Shown here: piece by piece, positions 37,125 through 44,722 of the stretch
How positions within the stretch are numbered: the stretch's first letter is position 1
Layout of the letters: every line of letters begins with the position of its first letter
Assembly (NCBI GenBank): GCA_902595525.1
Contig: CACJQJ010000005.1
Span: 1 to 44,722 of the forward strand
Source: an uncultured Alphaproteobacteria bacterium
Lineage (GTDB): Bacteria > Pseudomonadota > Alphaproteobacteria > HIMB59
Reading direction: 5' to 3'
DNA: 44,722 nucleotides
Notes under the pieces: model-generated
What the model was told of the DNA's origin: nothing
The model's database searches: none
Seen by the model: the letters and a program-made list of their open reading frames with translations, nothing else
Position numbers and translations under genes: made by a program

Positions 37125-38166
37125 TATTCTTATATACACGCAATGTTTTGCTCCAAAAGTAGGAGGCATTGAGTCTGTTATGACAAATATAGCTCAATAT
37201 GCATTTGCCGCACAAAATAAGGTAATAGTTTTATCTGATGGTTCTAAATTTACCTCTTCAGATTTTGATAGTAAATGTAAATTTGATATTTTCAGATTTG
37301 ATCAAATAAAATTTTTAAGAAAAAAAATTAAATTAAGTTTTGCTAAGAATTTTTTAAAAAATAATAAAATTGATATTATTTTTTTTGATAGTTGGAAATC
37401 ACTAGAACCATTTAATAATACCATAGGTGTGAAAAAAATTTGTTTAGTTCACGGAAACGAAATATTAAAATTAAGTAGTAAAGATAGAATTTTGAATTCT
37501 TTGAATAAAGCAGACTTAGTAATTTATAATTCTAAGTTTACTAAAAACAAAGCTATAAAAAATTTTAAAAGTTTAAAAAAAATCAATCATACAATAATCC
37601 ACCCTGCTTTTATAAAAAAGATTTCAAAAAATAAAATAAAAAAAAAATATGATTTATGTACAGTAGCTAGACTAGAGTACAGAAAGGGGCATCATTTAGT
37701 TTTTGAAGCGATGTCAGCACTAAGAAATAAATATAATATCATACTCAAATATGCCATTCTAGGAGATGGACCAGAATTATCGAGATTAAAGGATTTAGTT
37801 ATTAAACACTCACTACTCAAACAAGTAGATTTTATATATCATGATTACCCCAGTGAAAAAATTTTTAAAATTTCCTCTGTTCATATTATGCCAACTTTAA
37901 CTACACCTGACAGCATTGAAGGCTTTGGAATATCCAATGTTGAAGCCGCATCTTTTGGTTTACCTTGTATAGTTAGTAATAGTGGGGGAACTCCAGAGTC
38001 GATAGGGCACAATGGTATAATTGTAAAAGAAAATGACACCAAACAACTTGTTAAATCAATTATCGATATTTTCAAAAAGTATAAAAGCTATAGTAGACAA
38101 AGTTACTTATTTGCTAATAAATTTGAGTCAAATAAAAAAATTAAAGAGTATTTAAATGCTATCTAA
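37120..38166 (+). CDS. GT4-family glycosyltransferase with apparent ATT start
   Basis: If translation starts at ATT 37120 the protein has 348 residues and begins (M)NILIYTQCFAPKVGGIESV, the exact first strand and GGIE loop of GT-B/GT4 glycosyltransferases. Starting at the first ATG (37180) would remove this strand. The donor-binding C-terminal domain has VARLEYRKGHHLVFEA and the acceptor motif PTLTTPDSIEGFGISNVEAA with the family's E-x7-E (EGFGISNVE). Its role is probably in cell-envelope polysaccharide; the sugar is unknown. It overlaps truA by 5 bases and the convergent peroxiredoxin by 15. Confidence 0.85.
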   Translation: MNILIYTQCFAPKVGGIESVMTNIAQYAFAAQNKVIVLSDGSKFTSSDFDSKCKFDIFRFDQIKFLRKKIKLSFAKNFLKNNKIDIIFFDSWKSLEPFNNTIGVKKICLVHGNEILKLSSKDRILNSLNKADLVIYNSKFTKNKAIKNFKSLKKINHTIIHPAFIKKISKNKIKKKYDLCTVARLEYRKGHHLVFEAMSALRNKYNIILKYAILGDGPELSRLKDLVIKHSLLKQVDFIYHDYPSEKIFKISSVHIMPTLTTPDSIEGFGISNVEAASFGLPCIVSNSGGTPESIGHNGIIVKENDTKQLVKSIIDIFKKYKSYSRQSYLFANKFESNKKIKEYLNAI

Positions 38167-38628
38167 TATTGCCTCATAACTTGTTTTTTTTAACTCACCT
38201 GGCTCATCACAAATTAATTTTTCAACTTTAAGATTATTTATTAGGATAATTGAACGAATAAGTCTTTGTCCCATAAAGCTTTTTTCATGATTTCTTATTA
38301 ATTGAGAAGATTTTAAAAATTCATTATTTCCATCTGATAAAAATAAAATTTCTGATTTACCAAAGTCTTTTCTCCACAAATCCAGTACATAAGGATCGTT
38401 AGTTGTCATACAACAAATCTGATCAATTTGCTTTTCAGACATTAACTTTTTGGCCCCTTTAATAAAAGGAGGAAGATGTTGAATGTGACATGTCGAAGTA
38501 AATGCTCCTGGTACACAGATTATCATTGTCCTTTTTAATTTGAAGTTATCATGTAATCCAAAATTCTTAGTACCTTCTGCTGAAACAGATCTTAAAGTAA
38601 TATCAGGAATTAAATCTCCTTCTTTCAA
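38152..38628 (-). CDS. Peroxiredoxin of the Prx5 type
   Basis: This 158-residue thioredoxin-fold peroxidase has the peroxidatic cysteine in VPGAFTSTCHIQHLPPF, the Prx5 signature with the usual Pro, Thr and Cys. It would reduce hydroperoxides using glutathione/glutaredoxin or thioredoxin. CC at about residue 87 may be a resolving site, but I cannot tell. The more common ATPTCSxxHLP variant is altered to FTSTCHIQHLP. Its start overlaps the dapE stop by 4 bases, so it is the distal gene of the leftward dapD-dapE unit. Confidence 0.88.
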   Translation of the reverse strand: MKEGDLIPDITLRSVSAEGTKNFGLHDNFKLKRTMIICVPGAFTSTCHIQHLPPFIKGAKKLMSEKQIDQICCMTTNDPYVLDLWRKDFGKSEILFLSDGNNEFLKSSQLIRNHEKSFMGQRLIRSIILINNLKVEKLICDEPGELKKTSYEAILDSI

Positions 38629-39788
38629 TTATCAAAAAAGTTTTCTAAAGTTTTATAGTAAATTTGTTCAGTCGTTTTCAGATCCTCTATAGAAACACAC
38701 TCATTAACTTTGTGCAGGGTTTTGTTAATCGTTCCAAATTCGAAGACAGGACAGACCTCTTGCATAAATCTAGCATCTGATGTTCCACCTCCAGTATCTT
38801 GGCTAGCTTCTAATCCCGTAACATCTTTAATTGCTTTAATACAATGTTTTGTAAATGGATTATCGAAAGATTGGAAAGGCATACCTCTAAAAGTTAATTT
38901 CAATTTATACGTACAATTATTTTCAGAGCAAATCTTAGTCAAGTGTTCATCAAAATAGTTTTGTATTTTTTCTTGATCCCAGTTGTCATTAAAGCGCATA
39001 TCACCAACAGTAATCAATTTTTCAGGTATTACATTCTTTGCCTTGTTATTTAAATTGATCTGAGTAAATTGCAGAGTGGATGGTTCAAAGTATTCTGCAC
39101 CATCATCAAGTTTTTGATCATCAAAAAATGAGATAACCTTAGACAAACAATGTAAGGGGTTTTGAGCTAGCTGAGGATACGCAGCGTGCCCCTGCTTTCC
39201 AATAATTTCAACTTGAACATCCACAGCTCCTTTTCTTCCAACTTTGATCTGATCACCGATTATTTTCTCAGAGGATGACTCAGTGGCTATTGACCCGTCT
39301 ATTCTTATATTATTTTCTTTCAACCATTTTACGACTTTCTTTACACCATTTACGGAGTCTGCTTCTTCATCCCCAGTTATGATAAAACTTATTGTGCCAT
39401 TAAAATCTTTATTTTCCCTAATGAATTTAAAGACACTTACCATGCTAGCTGCCGTACACCCTTTCATATCCTCTGATCCACGACCATAAAGATATCCATC
39501 TTTAATTGTTGGTTCAAAAGGTGGAGTGTCCCAATCCTCTAAGTTACCAGGAGGCACTACATCAACATGACATAAAAAATTAAAATGTTTTCCATTTGTA
39601 TTAATTGGACCATACGTAGCCATGATATTAATTACTTCGTAACTCCCATCTCCATCAAAGTTTAGTTGTTTTGTTGTAAAACCATTTTTTTCAAATACTC
39701 CCATTAAGAAATCAAAAATATCTTGTTTTGCCGGGGTAACGGAGTCGAAAGATATTAATTTTTTTGATAGCTCTATTGTGTCTAACAT
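38625..39788 (-). CDS. dapE: Succinyl-diaminopimelate desuccinylase
   Basis: This 387-residue M20 metallopeptidase-family enzyme releases L,L-diaminopimelate in the succinylase branch of lysine and peptidoglycan precursor synthesis. The first metal motif is HVDVVPPG. YGRGSEDMKGCTAA supplies the bridging Asp, and GDEEADS supplies the catalytic and metal-binding Glu pair. DTGGGTSDARFM near the C-terminus is a DapE signature. It starts one base after dapD ends and acts after DapD and DapC in the pathway. Confidence 0.95.
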   Translation of the reverse strand: MLDTIELSKKLISFDSVTPAKQDIFDFLMGVFEKNGFTTKQLNFDGDGSYEVINIMATYGPINTNGKHFNFLCHVDVVPPGNLEDWDTPPFEPTIKDGYLYGRGSEDMKGCTAASMVSVFKFIRENKDFNGTISFIITGDEEADSVNGVKKVVKWLKENNIRIDGSIATESSSEKIIGDQIKVGRKGAVDVQVEIIGKQGHAAYPQLAQNPLHCLSKVISFFDDQKLDDGAEYFEPSTLQFTQINLNNKAKNVIPEKLITVGDMRFNDNWDQEKIQNYFDEHLTKICSENNCTYKLKLTFRGMPFQSFDNPFTKHCIKAIKDVTGLEASQDTGGGTSDARFMQEVCPVFEFGTINKTLHKVNECVSIEDLKTTEQIYYKTLENFFDN

Positions 39789-39789
39789 T

Positions 39790-40620
39790 TTAATCTCTTA
39801 GTAATTCATTAACGGAGGTTTTTGAACGAGTTTTTTCATCAACCGTTTTCACAATCACAACACAGTACAATGATGCATCTCCTTTAGAACTTGGAAGACT
39901 ACCCGGAACGACTACAGAATATGGAGGAACTTTCCCCATATAAATTTCTTTAGTCTCACGATTATAAATTTTTGTTGAGGCACCAATAAATACCCCCATG
40001 GATAATACTGATCCCTCTCCAACAATTACACCCTCGGCGACTTCTGACCTCGCACCAATAAAACAATTATCCTCTATTATAACTGGATTTGCCTGCAAAG
40101 GTTCTAAGACTCCTCCTATGCCTGCACCTCCTGAGATATGACAGTTTTTACCCACTTGAGCACAAGAACCAACCGTAGCCCAAGTATCAACCATTGTTCC
40201 CTCATCTACATATGCACCCAAGTTAACAAAGCAAGGCATAAGCACTGCACTTTTTGCAATAAATGCTGATCTCCTTACAACACAGTTAGGAACAGCTCTA
40301 AAACCAGCTGATTGAAAATTTTCTGATTTCCAATCTTGGAATTTTGAGGGAACTTTATCCCACCATGAAGTAGACCCGTCTTTTACACTCGGACCGCCAG
40401 TTATTATTTCCATATCTTGAATTCTAAAACTTAAAAGAATTGCTTTTTTAAGCCATTGATTCACATGCCAATCATTTTCTATTTTTTCACATACTCGAAG
40501 CTTTCCCTCATCCAATAAGTTAAGAACACTCTCTACATTTTTTTTGGCCTCATTATCATCAATAAAATTTATCTGATCTCTTTGATCCCATAATTTTTCA
40601 ATTATATCTTTATGGCTCAT
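39790..40620 (-). CDS. dapD: Tetrahydrodipicolinate N-succinyltransferase
   Basis: This 276-residue enzyme succinylates tetrahydrodipicolinate. It has the N-terminal helical domain ([20 protein letters not shown]) followed by a left-handed beta helix made of hexapeptide repeats. The active-site block reads [20 protein letters not shown] and is followed by [22 protein letters not shown]. The length equals the family norm (about 275). It forms a pair with dapE and is preceded by a HAD phosphatase gene 7 bases upstream, an order seen in other Alphaproteobacteria. Confidence 0.96.
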   Translation of the reverse strand: MSHKDIIEKLWDQRDQINFIDDNEAKKNVESVLNLLDEGKLRVCEKIENDWHVNQWLKKAILLSFRIQDMEIITGGPSVKDGSTSWWDKVPSKFQDWKSENFQSAGFRAVPNCVVRRSAFIAKSAVLMPCFVNLGAYVDEGTMVDTWATVGSCAQVGKNCHISGGAGIGGVLEPLQANPVIIEDNCFIGARSEVAEGVIVGEGSVLSMGVFIGASTKIYNRETKEIYMGKVPPYSVVVPGSLPSSKGDASLYCVVIVKTVDEKTRSKTSVNELLRD

Positions 40621-40627
40621 AATACTT

Positions 40628-41311
40628 TTATATCACGTTTTTTAAGAAATTTTCCAAATCATCAGTAACGTGTGATATGTAGCCTTTTTCATCAATAATT
40701 TTTTGAATATCTTCTTGCTGATTGACATCTTTATTAAGGTTGTATTCAAGGTTATTCGTTACCCAAACTGTCTGCCAACCCATTTTATGTGGCTCTCTCA
40801 AATTAATATGAAGATCCTCAAACATAGCTGTTGAACTATTGTCTAAATTGAATTTATTTTGGAATGAGTCATAAACTTCTTTGTGAGGTTTTGGCATGTA
40901 ATCACTCTCAGAAATGTCAAAACATCCATCAAAAATATTAGTCATATGAAGTTTTTCTAAAACTTTTTCCACATGTTCAAAGTTAGCATTTGTAAAAATA
41001 TACTTTTTTCCATTTAAGCTTTTTAATATTTCCGCAAGAGATGTGTTAGGTTGAACTACTTCATAATTAATTTGATGTACGTAGTCCAAATATTCATTAG
41101 GATTTACATGATGTTCAATCATAAGACCCCTGAGTGTTGTTCCATATTGATGATAATATTTAGACCTCAGAGCTTGTGCATCTCCAGAATTTAAATTTAA
41201 CTTTTCCTCAATAAATTTGCCCATAAGTATGTGTACTTTATCAAACAAACCACACTCTGCTTTATAAAGTGTATTGTCTAAGTCAAAAACCCAATTTGTT
41301 ATATTGTTCAT
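40628..41311 (-). CDS. HAD-family hydrolase, pyrimidine 5'-nucleotidase-like
   Basis: This 227-residue HAD phosphatase has motif I DLDNTLYK, with the nucleophile Asp, near residue 10. Motif II is FTNANFEHV, a lysine is in the KPHKEVYD segment, and motif IV is FEDLHINL. The DLDNTLY variant and the helical cap place it with SDT1/pyrimidine 5'-nucleotidase-like enzymes. The physiological substrate is uncertain. It lies directly upstream of dapD in the same direction. Confidence 0.85.
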   Translation of the reverse strand: MNNITNWVFDLDNTLYKAECGLFDKVHILMGKFIEEKLNLNSGDAQALRSKYYHQYGTTLRGLMIEHHVNPNEYLDYVHQINYEVVQPNTSLAEILKSLNGKKYIFTNANFEHVEKVLEKLHMTNIFDGCFDISESDYMPKPHKEVYDSFQNKFNLDNSSTAMFEDLHINLREPHKMGWQTVWVTNNLEYNLNKDVNQQEDIQKIIDEKGYISHVTDDLENFLKNVI

Positions 41312-41354
41312 AAGCGTGTTAAACTAATGTTTATTATATAAAAGCCAAGAAGAT

Positions 41355-41930
41355 TTATAAAAATTCAAAAATTTTTTTTTGAATTTCAAATATGTTTTCG
41401 TTTGTTTTTGAACTTACAATGTAGTTTTCAAATTCAGTATTTAAATTGTCTAAATAAGCTGACTTTTCTTTAATTTTTTTGTCACTTTTCGTATAGCAAA
41501 TAATAATTTTTTGTTTTATTTGTTTCATAGAGTCAATCATCTCTATGTCTATTTTTTTTGGCCCCAATGAATTATCAATTAATACAAATATTTTCTTTAA
41601 ATTTTCACGAGATGTTAGATATTGAGAGACAAGATCTGATATCTGAAATGCCTCCTTTTGAGATATTTTTGCAAATCCATACCCAGGAAGATCAACAACC
41701 ATCATTGAATCCCCGTGATTAAAAAAATTAATTTGTCTTGTTTTACCGGGGGTATTTGAAATATGTGCAAGTTTTTTCATAAAAACTGCATTGATTAAAC
41801 TAGATTTTCCAACATTTGACCTACCTATGAAAGCTATTTCAGGAAAACTTACATTAGGATATTGACGAGGTTGTGTAGCGCTTAGTAAAAACTTAGTTTG
41901 TTTTTTGAAATAATTTGAGACAAGGCTCAT
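41355..41930 (-). CDS. engB: Ribosome biogenesis GTPase EngB/YihA
   Basis: This 191-residue GTPase is needed for large-subunit assembly. It has G1 GRSNVGKSSLIN, G2 and flank TPGKTRQINFF, G3 DLPGYGFA and G4 TKSDK, all in the normal order and spacing. The length fits the family (about 200). Its start shares a base with the yidC stop. Coupling with yidC in a row that begins at rpmH-rnpA is a conserved alphaproteobacterial arrangement. Confidence 0.95.
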   Translation of the reverse strand: MSLVSNYFKKQTKFLLSATQPRQYPNVSFPEIAFIGRSNVGKSSLINAVFMKKLAHISNTPGKTRQINFFNHGDSMMVVDLPGYGFAKISQKEAFQISDLVSQYLTSRENLKKIFVLIDNSLGPKKIDIEMIDSMKQIKQKIIICYTKSDKKIKEKSAYLDNLNTEFENYIVSSKTNENIFEIQKKIFEFL

Positions 41931-43618
41931 TAACTCTTCATAATTTTTCTTTGAATAATGTATTGTTGGGCCATTGATAAAACATTATTTGTTGTCCAAT
42001 AAATAACTAGCCCCGCTGCGAAGCCACCTAAAATGAAAGTAAATATTATTGGCAATAAGCCAAAAATTTTGGCCTGCATTTTATCCACCGGAGCTGGGTT
42101 GAGTTTAAATTGAATATACATCGAAATACCCATTAAGATTGGCCAAATACCAACATTTAGAATTTGCAAAATACCTGGAACATTCCATTCCACAAATCCA
42201 AAAAGAGTTAGAGCCCCTAAGGGGTCAGGCGCTGAGAGATCGTGCACCCATCCTATAAAAGGGGCATGTCTCATCTCAATAGTTACAAATAAAACTTTAT
42301 ACAAGGCAAAAAATACTGGTATCTGTAAAAGTATTGGCAAACAACCAGCTATAGGATTTGCCTTTTCTCTTTTATATAAAGCCATCATCTCTTTTTGCAT
42401 TCCAGCTCTATCATCGCCGTATTGTTCTTTAAGTCTTTGCATCTCAGGAGCAAGTTTTTTCATTTTTGCCATTGATTTAAAAGATTGTTGAGCAAGTGGA
42501 AAAAAACAAATCCTCATTAAAACTGTAAAGAGAATTATTGACCAACCAAAGTTTCCTACGTAACCGTATATAAATTCTAAAATGTTAAAAATAGGTTTTG
42601 TTAAAAAATAAAACCAACCAAAATCTACAGAGCGATCAAACCCGTCAAACCCATATTCTTCCATATATTTGTCGATAATATTTACAATTTTTGGCCCTGC
42701 AAAAATTTTAAAATTATGGGAGATACTCGCATTATTTGAAACAGCTATTCTTTCCCCGACAATATCAGTTTGAAAATTATCTATATTATCAACAAAGCTG
42801 TAACTATATGTTTGCTGTACAGGTTCGTTTTGGTTAGGGATTATCGCAGTCTGCCAATACTTATCTGTCATCCCGATCCACCCTCCAACAGAAGAATGTT
42901 TAATTTTTTTATCATCTTTTAAATCGTCATAATCATATTCCTCCAATACCCCATCAGTGATTGACAGGGGGCCCTCATGAAGTATGAAGAAATTTTGCAT
43001 CTCTGGAATTCCTTGTCTTTTGGATAATCCGTAGGGATATAGATCAAAAGAAAGACCTGAATTATTTATAACCCTTTGATCAACGCTAAATAAATAGTTT
43101 TCATCAAGAGTTATGATCTTTTCAAAAGTAATATTCTGATCACTAGTCCAAGTCAGTTTCACAGGTTCATTAACACCAATAGTGTTTTTATCAGCAATCC
43201 AAATACTAGAACTGTTAGGTAATTCAACTGTGCTATCAGAGCTTACCCAACCTGTATCTAAATAATAGGCATTATCAGATCCTAAAGGATTCAAAAATTC
43301 AATTAAGTCAGATGTTGGATCTAGTGTCTCCCTGAATTCTTCTAAGATTAGATCATCAATTACTGCTCCATTTAAATTAATAGAGCCTTTAATTTTAGAG
43401 TTATCAAAGTTCACTCTTCCTGACTGAATTATTACATCACCTCTATCAGCTAAAATAGTAGAAGAGGATTTTTGAATACTGAGATCAACAAGACTTTCAT
43501 CATTTGTTTGTTCTTCAGTCATTGGCGTTCTCTCTGGTTGAGGCACTAGTAACTGAAAACCAAAAATAATTGCCATTGAAATAATAATAGCTAGGAATAA
43601 GTTCTTTTGATTTTCCAT
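41930..43618 (-). CDS. yidC: Membrane protein insertase YidC
   Basis: This 562-residue inner-membrane insertase has an N-terminal helix (residues 7-24). A large periplasmic domain of about 320 residues follows. The C-terminal Oxa1/YidC core has five helices, with the conserved Arg in FTVLMRICFFPLAQQS and the coiled KKLAPEMQRLKEQYGDDR cytoplasmic loop. It inserts membrane proteins alone or with SecYEG. It is one base downstream of yidD and overlaps engB by one base. Confidence 0.96.
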   Translation of the reverse strand: MENQKNLFLAIIISMAIIFGFQLLVPQPERTPMTEEQTNDESLVDLSIQKSSSTILADRGDVIIQSGRVNFDNSKIKGSINLNGAVIDDLILEEFRETLDPTSDLIEFLNPLGSDNAYYLDTGWVSSDSTVELPNSSSIWIADKNTIGVNEPVKLTWTSDQNITFEKIITLDENYLFSVDQRVINNSGLSFDLYPYGLSKRQGIPEMQNFFILHEGPLSITDGVLEEYDYDDLKDDKKIKHSSVGGWIGMTDKYWQTAIIPNQNEPVQQTYSYSFVDNIDNFQTDIVGERIAVSNNASISHNFKIFAGPKIVNIIDKYMEEYGFDGFDRSVDFGWFYFLTKPIFNILEFIYGYVGNFGWSIILFTVLMRICFFPLAQQSFKSMAKMKKLAPEMQRLKEQYGDDRAGMQKEMMALYKREKANPIAGCLPILLQIPVFFALYKVLFVTIEMRHAPFIGWVHDLSAPDPLGALTLFGFVEWNVPGILQILNVGIWPILMGISMYIQFKLNPAPVDKMQAKIFGLLPIIFTFILGGFAAGLVIYWTTNNVLSMAQQYIIQRKIMKS

Positions 43619-43619
43619 A

Positions 43620-43856
43620 TTATTTTTTTATTGGGTCGTAACCACACGAACCTAACGGATTACATTTTAGGATTCTAACCATTCCCATTGTTATTCCTTT
43701 TAAAACACCAAATTCTTGAATAGCTTCAATTGTATATTCAGAGCATGTTGGAAGATGTCTGCAAGTTTTTGGTAACATAGGTGATATGAATAATTGATAG
43801 AATTTAATCGGTGCAATAAAAGTTATTTTCCAAAACTTTTTGATATTATTTTTCAT
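43620..43856 (-). CDS. yidD: Membrane protein insertion efficiency factor YidD
   Basis: This protein has 78 residues from the ATG at 43856; a TTG six codons upstream (43874) is possible but weaker. The signature YQLFISPMLPKTCRHLPTCS followed by EYTIEAI, with KCNPLGSCGYDP at the end, is diagnostic. The N-terminal amphipathic helix probably binds the membrane. It overlaps rnpA by 11 bases and precedes yidC, whose insertion activity it assists. Confidence 0.94.
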   Translation of the reverse strand: MKNNIKKFWKITFIAPIKFYQLFISPMLPKTCRHLPTCSEYTIEAIQEFGVLKGITMGMVRILKCNPLGSCGYDPIKK

Positions 43857-44175
43857 GAGATAAGAATTTTTCAATATCTTGTTTTAAATCAATAAAAGGT
43901 ACTTTCAAAACTGTTTTTTTGAGTATTATTATAAATTTGACTTGATTTAATGTATTTATAAGACTGCATGTTCGAATAGCCTCTCTAGCCCTTCTTTTAG
44001 CCCTATTTCTCTCAACTGCATTGCCAAGCTTTTTAGTAGCTATAATACCAACTAGAAAAGTTTCTAAATCTGCGTCATGAAGAATATAGCCATTAAAACT
44101 TGAACTTTTAAAGTAGTTTCCTTTGTTTCTGATTTGAGAAAATTGGGAAGATTTTTTTAGTGTAGGAAGTCTCAA
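43846..44175 (-). CDS. rnpA: Ribonuclease P protein component
   Basis: This 109-residue basic protein is the protein partner of RNase P in tRNA 5' maturation. The RNR motif region reads KKLGNAVERNRAKRRAREAIR. The start is TTG at 44175 (RLPTLKKSSQF), three bases after the rpmH stop. Overlap of its end with yidD suggests coupled translation. Sequence divergence outside the motif is usual for RnpA. Confidence 0.94.
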   Translation of the reverse strand: MRLPTLKKSSQFSQIRNKGNYFKSSSFNGYILHDADLETFLVGIIATKKLGNAVERNRAKRRAREAIRTCSLINTLNQVKFIIILKKTVLKVPFIDLKQDIEKFLSHEK

Positions 44176-44178
44176 AAA

Positions 44179-44313
44179 TTAAGCAGATAGTCTAGATCGA
44201 CCTTTAGCTCTTCTAGCATTAATGACTTTACGACCACCAACAGTTGACATTCTAGAACGAAATCCATGCCTTCTTTTTCTAACTAATTGACTTGGTTGAT
44301 ATGTTCTTTTCAT
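44179..44313 (-). CDS. rpmH: Ribosomal protein bL34
   Basis: This 44-residue protein begins [20 protein letters not shown] and continues with [16 protein letters not shown], the full bL34 pattern with the normal length. It heads the leftward rpmH-rnpA-yidD-yidC-engB run. dnaA, often found on its other side in bacteria, is not here; panC is instead, on the opposite strand. Confidence 0.98.
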   Translation of the reverse strand: MKRTYQPSQLVRKRRHGFRSRMSTVGGRKVINARRAKGRSRLSA

Positions 44314-44386
44314 TGCTAATACACCTAAAAAATTGGTTCCTACATTTAACAATTATTGATATGAAGTCAATAAATAAAAACAAATT
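44314..44386. promoter_or_regulatory. Divergent rpmH/panC promoter region
   Basis: This 73-bp AT-rich spacer must contain promoters for both rpmH and panC. I see no unambiguous -35/-10 pair, repeat or hairpin in it. Confidence 0.3.
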
Positions 44387-44722
44387 ATGTTGATAATTAA
44401 AGACATTTCTAATTTACAGTTATATTTGACTGCTTATCAAAATCGAAAATACTCAATTGGTTTTGTTCCTACTATGGGTGCCCTTCATAAGGGACATGGA
44501 GAACTGATAAAAAAATCAAAAAATGATAATCACAAAACTATTGTAAGTATTTTTGTAAATGAAAAACAATTTAACAGTAAAGAAGATTTTAACTCTTATC
44601 CTAGGAATAAGGGCCTTGATTACGATTTTTGCTCTGACAACGACGTAGATCTATTATTTGAACCATCAGCAGAAGAAATTTACAACAAAGATGAAACTAT
44701 TTTAAAAAATAATAACTATAAT
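44387..44722 (+). CDS. panC: Pantoate-beta-alanine ligase (3' truncated)
   Basis: The first 112 residues are visible, starting at the ATG at 44387; the gene runs out of the window. FVPTMGALHKGHGELI carries the MGALHxGH nucleotide-binding motif. IVSIFVNEKQF, then EDFNSYPRN and DLLFEPSAEEIY, are the next family blocks. PanC joins pantoate and beta-alanine using ATP to form pantothenate, the coenzyme A precursor. The usual Pro in FVNPxQF is Glu here, while the pantoate-binding Gln is kept. Confidence 0.92.
   Translation, partial: MLIIKDISNLQLYLTAYQNRKYSIGFVPTMGALHKGHGELIKKSKNDNHKTIVSIFVNEKQFNSKEDFNSYPRNKGLDYDFCSDNDVDLLFEPSAEEIYNKDETILKNNNYN

Noticed and set aside
37180..37182. ATG at 37180 as the glycosyltransferase start
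   Set aside because: It would remove the first strand and the conserved GGIE loop of the fold. AGGAGG just upstream encodes that Gly-Gly and is too far away (about 13 bases) for good initiation.
1..44722. Mobile elements, prophage, CRISPR arrays, toxin-antitoxin or defence genes
   Set aside because: I found no transposase, integrase, phage structural gene, spaced repeat array or defence-family motif; all larger genes fit core metabolism or housekeeping.

Overview
The window is a strongly AT-rich, gene-dense piece of bacterial chromosome. Gaps are short and many start and stop codons overlap. Gene content and order (sdhCDAB-mdh-sucAB, ffs-dnaX-ybaB-recR, def-fmt-truA beside dapD-dapE, rpmH-rnpA-yidD-yidC-engB, a membrane-anchored CycM-like cytochrome c, an IalB-family protein, TRAP transporters) point to an alphaproteobacterium. 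The base composition and compactness suggest a streamlined marine lineage of the SAR11 or HIMB59/AEGEAN-169 kind. That placement is inference from content; there is no rRNA gene here to test it.

Layout. Positions 1-1247 hold the 3' end of a dienelactone-hydrolase-type gene and three small genes. 1247-4698 is a tightly overlapping set: YbgC-like thioesterase, acetoacetyl-CoA synthetase, acetyl-CoA acetyltransferase. This looks like an acetoacetate/ketone-body route to acetyl-CoA. A DMT exporter follows. 5632-8709 is a TRAP uptake system whose TakP-like binding protein and two membrane subunits lie on opposite, convergent strands. The 296-bp gap at 8710-9005 contains an unusually well-formed candidate structured RNA. 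9006-17193 is a TCA block (sdhC, sdhD, sdhA, sdhB, mdh, sucA, sucB), and acnA converges on it from the other strand. 19877-23737 is a glycerol catabolic operon, glpD-glpK-lysR, divergent from gpsA.

Positions 24879-30609 are mixed: a SprT-like protein, a probably frameshifted small membrane gene, a small secreted protein, a DMT transporter, a metallophosphoesterase, an IalB-family protein, an AmpG-like permease and a cytochrome c. 30670-38166 runs rightward as kdsB, pheA, the SRP RNA, dnaX, ybaB, recR, def, fmt, truA and a glycosyltransferase. 38152-44313 runs leftward as a peroxiredoxin, dapE, dapD, a HAD phosphatase, engB, yidC, yidD, rnpA and rpmH. A truncated panC starts at 44387 and leaves the window.

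The genes are mostly central metabolism and housekeeping. Acetoacetate, the TRAP substrate (probably a 2-oxo acid or similar carboxylate) and glycerol all feed into the encoded TCA segment. No phage, IS element, CRISPR array, tRNA or rRNA was seen.

The least ordinary signals are the candidate structured RNA at 8760-8843, an A10 slippery tract in dnaX predicted to make a short gamma form, an apparent ATT start codon on the glycosyltransferase, an E2 subunit of 2-oxoglutarate dehydrogenase without a recognisable subunit-binding domain, and a TCA cluster lacking sucCD and lpd.
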